From positions 1 through 39,798 of the forward strand of contig JAUSJM010000021.1 of assembly GCA_030647265.1 (NCBI GenBank): 39,798 bases of DNA. Direction: 5' to 3'. Each line of letters begins with the position of its first letter. Position 1 is the first letter of the stretch. Below the pieces are notes generated by a model. The model did not search any database and had not been told where the DNA came from. It saw only the letters and a list, made by a program, of their open reading frames with translations. Shown here piece by piece: positions 32,185 through 38,755 of this stretch. The position numbers and the translations under genes are program-made. This stretch comes from a bacterium. Lineage in GTDB: Bacteria > Patescibacteriota > Microgenomatia > Daviesbacterales > UBA10151.

Positions 32185-32823
32185 ATGGATGACCAAGTAA
32201 AAGACCGCGATCAAACTGAAGAAGAAAAGAATCAGGACCTTTCTGAAGAAACCTCAGCTGAGGAAGCAGAGGAAACAGAAATTGAAGATTCTGACTCCCC
32301 TGCTAAATGGTATGTAGTCCATACCTATTCCGGACATGAGAATAAAGTAGCTACTGCCTTAAAACAAAGGATTGAGTCAGAACATCTGGAAGAGAAAATC
32401 ATCGATGTTTTGGTTCCCACCCAGGAAAAAATAGAGATCAGAGGTGGAAAGAAAGAAACTGTTAAAGAAAAGATCTTCCCAGGCTATATCCTGGTAAAGA
32501 TGGTTTTGGATGATGAAGCCTGGCTGGCAGTTCGAACCACCCAAGGGGTCACAGCTTTTATTGGCATGGGAGGAAAGCCCACTCCTATCTCCAACAAAGA
32601 GGTTAAATCCATTGTTTCTTACATGTCCCAAGGAGGCCAGCCTACCTATAAGCAGGTTTATTCAGAGGGAGATACAGTTAAAATTACCGACGGACCATTT
32701 ACTGAGTTTATCGGTAAGGTGGAATCAGTTGATAAAGAAAGGGGCAAGGTGAGAGTTTTGGTTTCCATCTTTGGCCGGGAAACCCCGGTCGAGTTGGACT
32801 TTCTACAGGTCGCTAAACTTTAA
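32185..32823 (+). CDS. nusG: Transcription elongation/antitermination factor NusG
   Basis: 212 residues from the ATG at 32185. A very acidic N-terminal extension of about 42 residues precedes the NGN domain (KWYVVHTYSGHENKVATALK ... FPGYILVKM), and the KOW domain closes the protein (EGDTVKITDGPFTEFIGKVE). Couples RNA polymerase to ribosomes or Rho. In a block with secE, rplK and rplA. Confidence 0.96.
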   Translation: MDDQVKDRDQTEEEKNQDLSEETSAEEAEETEIEDSDSPAKWYVVHTYSGHENKVATALKQRIESEHLEEKIIDVLVPTQEKIEIRGGKKETVKEKIFPGYILVKMVLDDEAWLAVRTTQGVTAFIGMGGKPTPISNKEVKSIVSYMSQGGQPTYKQVYSEGDTVKITDGPFTEFIGKVESVDKERGKVRVLVSIFGRETPVELDFLQVAKL

Positions 32824-32854
32824 GTACCCTAAGTGACTTAAGTAACTTACTTAT

Positions 32855-33280
32855 ATGGCTAAAAAGATTAAGACATACATTAAATTAAATATTCCGGCAG
32901 GGGCTGCTACTGCTGCTCCTCCAGTAGGCCCTGCTTTAGGTCAGCATGGTTTACCTATCATGGAATTTGTGAAGGCCTTTAATGAAAGAACAGAAAGCAG
33001 AAAAGGTAATATTTTGCCTGTAGTGATTACAGTTTATGAGGACAGGACCTTTTCTTTTATCACTAAGGAACCACCGGTAGCAGAGATGATCAAAAAAGCT
33101 TTAGGGGTAGAAAAAGGTTCAGGAAAAGCTGGCAAAGAAACAGCTGGAACTTTGTCTAAAATGCAGGTCAGAAAGATTGCTGAAGATAAGATGCCTGATT
33201 TAAATACTCAAAATATAGATGCTGCCATGAAAGTTGTAGAAGGTACAGCCAGATCAATGGGAGTAAAAATAGCTAAGTAG
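32855..33280 (+). CDS. rplK: Ribosomal protein uL11
   Basis: 141 residues, exactly the usual length. Signatures: [39 protein letters not shown], and [23 protein letters not shown]. Forms the stalk base with 23S rRNA. No Shine-Dalgarno; the 30 bp before the start repeat TAAGT motifs. rplA starts 5 bp after the stop. Confidence 0.97.
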   Translation: MAKKIKTYIKLNIPAGAATAAPPVGPALGQHGLPIMEFVKAFNERTESRKGNILPVVITVYEDRTFSFITKEPPVAEMIKKALGVEKGSGKAGKETAGTLSKMQVRKIAEDKMPDLNTQNIDAAMKVVEGTARSMGVKIAK

Positions 33281-33285
33281 ATCCT

Positions 33286-34218
33286 ATGGGTAAAACAAAG
33301 ATTAAAACATTAGAAGAAACAGAAATCAAAACTCCAGAAGTAATGGCGAGGGGTGACATTTTGACAGGTGACTCGCAGCGAGGGGTGACGCAAGCTGAGA
33401 TAGTGGGTGGCGCGGAGGAGAGATCTCGCGCGTCGACCGCAGCGAGTGAAACGAGCGAGGACGCACGCGAGAAACCGGAGCGACCCGCTTCGCCCGCGAA
33501 GCGAGGCGAGCAGGACCCACTAGCCACAAAGCAAAAAAAAGCTAAGGTCAGCAAAAGAGCCCAAAAGAAAACTGCTGCTAATAGAAAAATCCGTTCTAAA
33601 AAGTATTTAGAAAAAATAGAGCTGGTAGAAAGAAACAAAAGATATCCTCTAAAAGAGGCTATAGAACTATCTCAAAAAGTATCTTACTCCTCGTTTTCCG
33701 GAACAGTAGAAGCCCATTTAAACACTGCTGTTAAAAACATAAAGGGTTCTGTTTCCTTACCCTACCTGGCTGGAAAAAAGTTGACCATTCTGGCTTTTGG
33801 TAAAGATGCTGCCAAAGCCGGAGCAGATTTAGTAGGATCAGATGAAACCATCTCCCAAATAGAAAAGGGTAAAGTTAATGCTGATGTTGTAGTTTCCACC
33901 CCTGAATGGATGCCTAAACTGGCCAGAGTAGCCAAGGTCCTGGGGCCAAAAGGTTTAATGCCCAGCCCTAAAAATGAGACTGTCACTGAAAATTTAACCA
34001 GGGTTATCTCAGAACTAAGGGGTGGTAAAACAGAATTTAAAACAGAAAACAACGGTCAGGTCATCCATCTGGCTATAGGTAAGGTAAACCAGGATCCGGA
34101 AGAGATTGCTGCCAATATTAAGATTTTGTACAACACCATCGGAAGATCTAAAATTAGAAAACTCACCCTTTCCCCCTCCATGGGTCCGGGAGTAAAAGTA
34201 GATTTAGGTTCCATCTAG
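33286..34218 (+). CDS. rplA: Ribosomal protein uL1 with an inserted GC-rich segment
   Basis: 310 residues against about 230 in most bacteria. The L1 body begins near residue 105 (KYLEKIELVERNKRYPLKEAIEL) and has LTILAFGKDAAKAGAD, VLGPKGLMPSPKNETVT and NIKILYNTIGRSKI. The N-terminal extension splits into native-looking ends (MGKTKIKTLEETEIKTPEV and KKAKVSKRAQKKT) and a middle of about 60 residues (roughly 20-80) coded by GC-rich, palindromic DNA unlike its surroundings. The insertion stays in frame, so L1 is probably functional. Confidence 0.93.
   Translation: MGKTKIKTLEETEIKTPEVMARGDILTGDSQRGVTQAEIVGGAEERSRASTAASETSEDAREKPERPASPAKRGEQDPLATKQKKAKVSKRAQKKTAANRKIRSKKYLEKIELVERNKRYPLKEAIELSQKVSYSSFSGTVEAHLNTAVKNIKGSVSLPYLAGKKLTILAFGKDAAKAGADLVGSDETISQIEKGKVNADVVVSTPEWMPKLARVAKVLGPKGLMPSPKNETVTENLTRVISELRGGKTEFKTENNGQVIHLAIGKVNQDPEEIAANIKILYNTIGRSKIRKLTLSPSMGPGVKVDLGSI
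33345..33530. repeat. In-frame GC-rich palindromic insertion in rplA
   Basis: Symmetric parts: CTCGC-A-GCGAG (33372-33382); CGCTTCGC-CC-GCGAAGCG (33486-33503); outer TAGTGGGT (33401-33408) and ACCCACTA (33515-33522). A 12-bp direct repeat GCGAGGGGTGAC lies at 33346-33357 and 33378-33389. GC content and word use differ sharply from the AT-rich neighbours, suggesting a small REP/MITE-like element. Edges are approximate. Confidence 0.8.
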
Positions 34219-34226
34219 ACCCTCTG

Positions 34227-34277
34227 TTGACTTATCTAATACAATCTAATATAATCTGCTATAGTTAGATTAAGGAG
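34227..34277 (+). promoter_or_regulatory. Promoter, operator and ribosome site of the Fic gene
   Basis: TTGACT (34227-34232), 17 bp, TATAAT (34250-34255). AATCTAA (34243-34249) is mirrored by TTAGATT (34266-34272) around the -10, with a further ATCTAAT copy at 34234-34240. AAGGAG (34272-34277) lies 7 nt before the ATG at 34285. Confidence 0.85.
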
Positions 34278-34284
34278 ATAAATT

Positions 34285-35346
34285 ATGCTGAGAGGAACAA
34301 AATTTGACAAAAGAATAGCAGTAATCTCGCCTGAGATTTTATCCAAAATAGCCCATATTGAAGAGCTTAAGGGTCGGTGGACAGCTGGAGCAAATCTCAA
34401 CCCCTATTTACTAGGCCAGTTAAAAAGATCGGTGCTTATTACTTCCACTGGTGCTTCAACCAGAATAGAGGGAGCCAAACTCTCCAATGAAAATGTGGAA
34501 AAACTAATGCAAGGTCTGGCTATCCAAAAGTTTGCTGACCGGGATAAACAAGAGGTCCAGGGATACTTTGAACTACTGCAAAATGTCTTTGAAGCCTTCG
34601 AGGATATTAAATTTAGTGAAAACTCCATCAAACATCTCCATAAAGAGCTTTTAAAGTATGTAGATAAAGATAAACTTCATAGAGGTGAATATAAAAAAGG
34701 AGAGAACAGAGTGGAGATGGTTGACTCTCAAGGCAGAAGGATAGGAGTTCTGTTTGATACTATACCTGCCTATCTTACTCCAAAATACATGCAGGAGCTT
34801 GTGGAGTGGACCCAAGGTACTTTAAAGGTTAAAACTTATCATCCCCTCCTTATAGTGGGAAACTTTTTAGTAGAGTTTTTAAATATCCATCCGTTCCTTG
34901 ATGGAAATGGCAGGTTATCAAGAATTCTTACCAACTTACTCCTGTTAAAAGAAGGTTATGCTTACATGCCTTTTGTTTCCCATGAGAAATTAATAGAAGA
35001 TAAAAAACTAGATTATTACTTGGCCCTAAGAAAAAGCCAAAAAACCTTCAAAAGTAAAAAAGAAAATATTTTAGATTGGCTCAACTTCTTTTTGGATATT
35101 GTCTTAGAGCAGTCCCAACAAGCAATTGATTTATTAACAACTGAGAATATTGAGCCACTATTATCTAAAAAACAGCTGAAGGTCTGGGAATATCTGTCTC
35201 AGGTCAAAGAAGCTACTCCGAAGCAAATAGCAGACAGAACTAAAATTGCCAGGCCCACTGTTAACCAAACCCTAACTAAACTTTTAAAGCTGAAAAAAAT
35301 AGAGAGACTGGGACTGGCCAGAAGTACACGGTACAGAAAAACCTAA
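34285..35346 (+). CDS. Fic-domain AMPylase-type protein with inhibitory motif and winged helix
   Basis: 353 residues. An N-terminal inhibitory helix carries S58-xxx-E62-G63 (STRIEG), marking a class II Fic. The active motif HPFLDGNGRLSR (202-213) has catalytic H202. The C-terminal winged helix (about 291-353, ATPKQIADRTKIARPTVNQTLTKL) should bind DNA, probably the inverted repeat at its own promoter. Fic enzymes transfer AMP or other nucleotide parts to proteins. Target unknown; the attached winged helix suggests autoregulation. Confidence 0.94.
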   Translation: MLRGTKFDKRIAVISPEILSKIAHIEELKGRWTAGANLNPYLLGQLKRSVLITSTGASTRIEGAKLSNENVEKLMQGLAIQKFADRDKQEVQGYFELLQNVFEAFEDIKFSENSIKHLHKELLKYVDKDKLHRGEYKKGENRVEMVDSQGRRIGVLFDTIPAYLTPKYMQELVEWTQGTLKVKTYHPLLIVGNFLVEFLNIHPFLDGNGRLSRILTNLLLLKEGYAYMPFVSHEKLIEDKKLDYYLALRKSQKTFKSKKENILDWLNFFLDIVLEQSQQAIDLLTTENIEPLLSKKQLKVWEYLSQVKEATPKQIADRTKIARPTVNQTLTKLLKLKKIERLGLARSTRYRKT

Positions 35347-35349
35347 GAT

Positions 35350-36345
35350 TTATCCACCTTTAACTTTTTTCCAAACCAAACCTAAATCAAACTTCAGAAG
35401 GTAAAGGGCAGAGAGCCCTCCTATGAGTAAGGTAATAATGGTAACAACATGGTATAGCACCGAGGCTGCCGAGACCATATTGGCTTCCAGACCTAAAATG
35501 CCTCCAAAAACAGCCAAAATGGAGGCTTCAGCTGATCCCACATAGCCCGGAGCTGCTGGCACTATAAAAGTGAGGGCAGTTAAGGAGTTTCCTAAAATCA
35601 CTTTGCCTATACCCAGATCTATCCCTAACGACTTAAATGCTATTATCCATATCATACTATCAGAAACTGTTGCTAAAATCGTCAGTACTACTAACCAAAC
35701 CACTTCTAAAGGATGTCTCCTTAAAACCTCAAATCCTTCAATGATAGTATGAATAAAACTCACCACTTTTTCCTTCACTCCTTCAAAAATCAAAAATTTT
35801 CCTAAGAAAGTTACTAATTTTTTAGCCCGGCTCTGGCTGCTGACAATAATTACTGCTGCCAGACTAAAGACTAAGAAAACCACTAAAACTGATTGGGCAA
35901 GGGAGGCAGGCAAGATAGTGGGAGTTAAAAAAAGAAAGATCACTATCAGAAGCAGTACAACCCAAAAATCCAGGAACCTATCCACAAAAACCCAAGTCAA
36001 GGCTTTTCCCAGGGGAAGATCAAATTGGGAAGTAAGATAAACACTTTTAGTAATTTCCCCTAACCTAATAGGGATCATAAAAGAAAGAAACTGGCTCAAG
36101 ACATTGAGTAAGGAGAGATCTTTCAAAGGCAATTTGTAATCCCCCAAAAGGATTTTAAAACGAAGGCCCCTCAGGAGGGTGGAAATAATATAAAAGAGAA
36201 AGAAAAAAGCTACCCATTGGAGCTGAACTGTTTTAAGGATGGCAAAGGTTTGCCCTAAATTAACAAACCTCGTCCAGACAAAAACCAAGACTATTCCTAA
36301 GATTGAATTGACTACAATTCTTAAGAAATTCTTTTTCTTCAACAT
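35350..36345 (-). CDS. YbhN/LPG-synthase-type flippase-like membrane protein
   Basis: 331 residues with about eight hydrophobic helices. Family marks include LLRGLRFKILLGDY (about 61-74), PIRLGEITKSVYL (about 91-103) and FIVPAAPGYVGSAEASILAVFGG (about 258-280). It belongs to the lysylphosphatidylglycerol synthase TM-region/UPF0104 group, which lacks the synthase domain here. Likely lipid or glycolipid transport; substrate unknown. Divergent from the dockerin gene. Confidence 0.9.
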   Translation of the reverse strand: MLKKKNFLRIVVNSILGIVLVFVWTRFVNLGQTFAILKTVQLQWVAFFFLFYIISTLLRGLRFKILLGDYKLPLKDLSLLNVLSQFLSFMIPIRLGEITKSVYLTSQFDLPLGKALTWVFVDRFLDFWVVLLLIVIFLFLTPTILPASLAQSVLVVFLVFSLAAVIIVSSQSRAKKLVTFLGKFLIFEGVKEKVVSFIHTIIEGFEVLRRHPLEVVWLVVLTILATVSDSMIWIIAFKSLGIDLGIGKVILGNSLTALTFIVPAAPGYVGSAEASILAVFGGILGLEANMVSAASVLYHVVTIITLLIGGLSALYLLKFDLGLVWKKVKGG

Positions 36346-36397
36346 CTGCTCATTGTATCAAAGAAGATTTAGATATGATATCTTTGAGAAAGGACCC

Positions 36398-37261
36398 ATG
36401 GAAAATACTGACACTCACTGGAACTTCAGCACCAAAAAGGTTATTGTTGTAGCAGGATTTCTTTTTATCCTCATCAGTATCCCCCTAAGTCTGACACTGG
36501 TCAAAAACACTCAGATTTTTAAATCAAGAGCCTTAGAAACTAAGACCAACAAACAACAAACCTCCACCCTGGATAAACAACTCACTAAAGAAGTGCCTGC
36601 AACCTCTCCCCTCTCCGATCTTAAAAAACAGCTGGAAGAGAGTTTAACTCCTCCTACTGCTACACCCACTCCCATGGCTAACCTGGCTTTTGGTCCTACC
36701 CTAACTTTAAAAATCAGTATTGAGGGCAGGCCTAAAGATAAACAAGCAGCCAAGGTTTTTATCGGAATCGCTGAGGGAGAAACTTCTACCAAACCTAAAT
36801 ATCTTCTAACCTTTACTGTTAATTTCCCGGACCTTGGAGTTTTTTCCGGTCTCAGTTTAGCCGGATTAAACCCCGGTTCTGTTTATACAGCGTACATTAA
36901 AGGTCCGGGGCAAGTAGATACTGCCTCCACCTTTACCATGGGCCCCAATGAAACCCATTTAAACAATGACCAGTCCTTAACTTTGCTCTCCGGAGATTTA
37001 AATGAAGATAATACCGTTAACACTGCTGACTACACTTTAGCTAAGAACCTCTATAACACCACCCCTTCTTCCTCCAACTGGAACGAGAGGGCAGACTTTA
37101 ACTTGGACAAGGTAATAAACAATCTTGATCTAAGCTTAATCCTAAAAAACTTTGGGAAAATTGGAGACTCCGGTGCCTGGTACTCACCCCCACCATCTGC
37201 TTCAGGCTCAGCTACCCCCTCCGGAGGACCTTCCGGTGGCTATTGGCTATGGATCCCCTAA
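36398..37261 (+). CDS. Exported dockerin type I domain protein
   Basis: 287 residues from the ATG at 36398; upstream codons overlap the divergent gene. One N-terminal membrane helix (about 13-32), a Thr/Pro spacer, a beta-sandwich-like region (FGPTLTLKISIEG ... GSVYTAYIKGPGQ), then two Ca2+-binding dockerin repeats (GDLNEDNTVNTADYTLAKN and DFNLDKVINNLDLSLILKN), and a Gly/Ser/Pro tail. It should bind a cohesin-like partner outside the cell. No cohesin is seen in this window. AAAGGA (36389-36394) lies very near the ATG; TATGAT (36374-36379) is a candidate -10. Confidence 0.88.
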   Translation: MENTDTHWNFSTKKVIVVAGFLFILISIPLSLTLVKNTQIFKSRALETKTNKQQTSTLDKQLTKEVPATSPLSDLKKQLEESLTPPTATPTPMANLAFGPTLTLKISIEGRPKDKQAAKVFIGIAEGETSTKPKYLLTFTVNFPDLGVFSGLSLAGLNPGSVYTAYIKGPGQVDTASTFTMGPNETHLNNDQSLTLLSGDLNEDNTVNTADYTLAKNLYNTTPSSSNWNERADFNLDKVINNLDLSLILKNFGKIGDSGAWYSPPPSASGSATPSGGPSGGYWLWIP

Positions 37262-37970
37262 ACCTATTAATTTCTCGCTCCAGTGTAGATTTAAAATCTC
37301 GTATAATTGCCCAATGCGATCTTGGCAAAAATTCTTTTAGCTCCTTTTCAAAATTAATATCTGAATCCTTTAGAGCATTAAAAGTCTGAGGTAAGACACT
37401 CTTTTTCTGAGCCGGGAGTAAATTTGCTCTGAGGATAAAATATAAATCGTAAAAGTCTCTCGGCTTTTTGCGTGCTAGTAGAGCCTGTATCTTCTCGTCT
37501 ACCAACTGATCTTGTAAAAGTGCGAAAACGGTATAGGTAGGGATGAAGTCGCTTTGAACTGTTATCAACTCCCCCTCTTTTTCTCCCTGTCTTAAGGAAA
37601 TTTCTAAATCTATTTTAACAGTAGGTTCTTTTTGAAAAAAAAGCGTAGCTCTATATCCCCCACTGGTACTTGTGGCTTCTGCATAATCTGTGGATGTCCC
37701 CTCTTTTTCAATCTGATCTAATGTCTGGATTAGAACTTGTTCTACCTCCTCTTTATTTGAAAGATTGGCAGAAAAGTCTAAATCTTCTGAAAATCGGGGG
37801 CTTTTATAGAGAATCTTAAGTGCCGTTCCGCCTTTAAAAAAGATATTGTTGGTTTGAGTTTGTTGGAAAAAGTATGACAAAAATAGGTGCTGATAATACT
37901 CACGAAGTACATTTATATCTGATGTTTGGTATTGGGTAATAAGTTTGTTAATTTGATCTTGAGCAATCAT
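37212..37970 (-). CDS. AbiEii-type nucleotidyltransferase toxin
   Basis: 252 residues from the ATG at 37970, which overlaps the upstream stop by ATGA. An earlier in-frame ATG at 37982 is possible. Nucleotidyltransferase motifs: FFKGGTALKILY and RFSEDLDFS, then KIQALLARKKPRDFYDLYFIL. AbiEii family members add nucleotides to tRNA or otherwise block growth; the pair can act in phage defence. The end overlaps the convergent dockerin gene by 50 bp. Confidence 0.92.
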   Translation of the reverse strand: MIAQDQINKLITQYQTSDINVLREYYQHLFLSYFFQQTQTNNIFFKGGTALKILYKSPRFSEDLDFSANLSNKEEVEQVLIQTLDQIEKEGTSTDYAEATSTSGGYRATLFFQKEPTVKIDLEISLRQGEKEGELITVQSDFIPTYTVFALLQDQLVDEKIQALLARKKPRDFYDLYFILRANLLPAQKKSVLPQTFNALKDSDINFEKELKEFLPRSHWAIIRDFKSTLEREINRFRGSIANSHRKVLRRG

Positions 37971-38590
37971 ATAATTTCCCATCTTTGTGGAAAGTCAAAT
38001 AATTTCTCCACTTTTTTAACAAGGGTTTTCCGTCCGAATAGTCTAGCATATTCAACAGCCTTACTTTTGTTAAGTGAGGAGACATTTAATCTGTCGAGTG
38101 ATGGACCACGTCCTAAGGTTGCAAAATACACATAGTCAACCAGTGCCTTCTCCGGCTCGGCGATCAAAAATGATCGCTCTCCCTCTTTGGCTAGTATGTA
38201 TCCGGTAAAAGCTTCCTCTTTAATGGTGTAGTAAGAAAAAGTTACGTTTGGACCGTTAAATACCCTCGTTGGTTTTGTAGTAGCCGAAGTCACTGTATAG
38301 GGCATCTCTGGGATAATATTGTAGTAAGCAAGAGCATATGCAAATGAGATATATGAAGGTCTGTACAGCTTATTGGCTACTTCCCTCTCATTAGGTGGGT
38401 CAGTTTTAAGAGTATAGAGACCTTGCTTTAGCCTCATTAACAACCCCTCTTCCACTTGGGTTTCTAGGAAGTATTTAATAGCATATGGTGAGGCTTGAAA
38501 AATCCGGGAAAACTCCAACGGGGTAAAAACTCGCACTCTTCTCTTAATAAGTTCCTCTCTGACTAGTAATGGTTTCAGAAAAGTGTACAT
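37967..38590 (-). CDS. AbiEi-type antitoxin/regulator
   Basis: 207 residues. The N-terminal winged helix (FTPLEFSRIFQASPYAIKYFLETQVEEGLLMRLKQGLYTL) binds DNA; the C-terminal AbiEi domain has YISFAYALAYYNIIPEMPYTVTSAT and IAEPEKALVDYVYF. Precedes and overlaps the toxin gene, the standard type IV arrangement. Repressed by its own product, most likely at the promoter below. Confidence 0.9.
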   Translation of the reverse strand: MYTFLKPLLVREELIKRRVRVFTPLEFSRIFQASPYAIKYFLETQVEEGLLMRLKQGLYTLKTDPPNEREVANKLYRPSYISFAYALAYYNIIPEMPYTVTSATTKPTRVFNGPNVTFSYYTIKEEAFTGYILAKEGERSFLIAEPEKALVDYVYFATLGRGPSLDRLNVSSLNKSKAVEYARLFGRKTLVKKVEKLFDFPQRWEII

Positions 38591-38610
38591 ATTTATACTT
38601 CACTGAAATG

Positions 38611-38640
38611 ATTCTACCATTTTTCTACCTTATTTGTCAA
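38611..38640 (-). promoter_or_regulatory. Promoter of the AbiE pair
   Basis: Minus strand TTGACA (38635-38640), 18 bp, TAGAAT (38611-38616). Leader about 15-20 nt. Confidence 0.7.
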
Positions 38641-38688
38641 TACTTTATCTTTATCACTGTTTTAAAGTACATCCTTAAATTTTTAGCG

Positions 38689-38730
38689 GACAAATCTAGG
38701 CATTTTTCCTATTCCTGGATTGACAAATCT
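38689..38730. repeat. 9-bp direct repeat before the MerR-like fusion gene
   Basis: GACAAATCT at 38689-38697 and 38722-38730, 33 bp apart (about three helical turns). The second copy overlaps the -35 TTGACA (38720-38725). Candidate operator for the MerR-type head encoded just downstream. Confidence 0.55.
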
Positions 38731-38749
38731 CTGCAAATAAGCCTACATT
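38720..38749 (+). promoter_or_regulatory. Promoter of the MerR-like fusion gene
   Basis: TTGACA (38720-38725), 18 bp, TACATT (38744-38749); the ATG at 38756 follows after 6 nt. Confidence 0.65.
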
Positions 38750-38755
38750 AGAGTT

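Noticed and set aside
33345-33530. Frameshifted or pseudogene rplA
   Set aside because: The frame stays open through the insertion and all downstream L1 motifs are intact, so it is treated as a functional gene with an insertion.
36239-36397. Upstream extension of the dockerin protein
   Set aside because: The 53 codons overlap the divergent membrane protein gene and read as basic/Phe-rich noise. The ATG at 36398 has a membrane helix right after it and a nearby -10.
38569-38751. Plus-strand 60-residue hydrophobic frame between abiE and the MerR-like gene
   Set aside because: Lies in AT-rich divergent promoter DNA containing two predicted promoters; composition is that of random AT-rich sequence.
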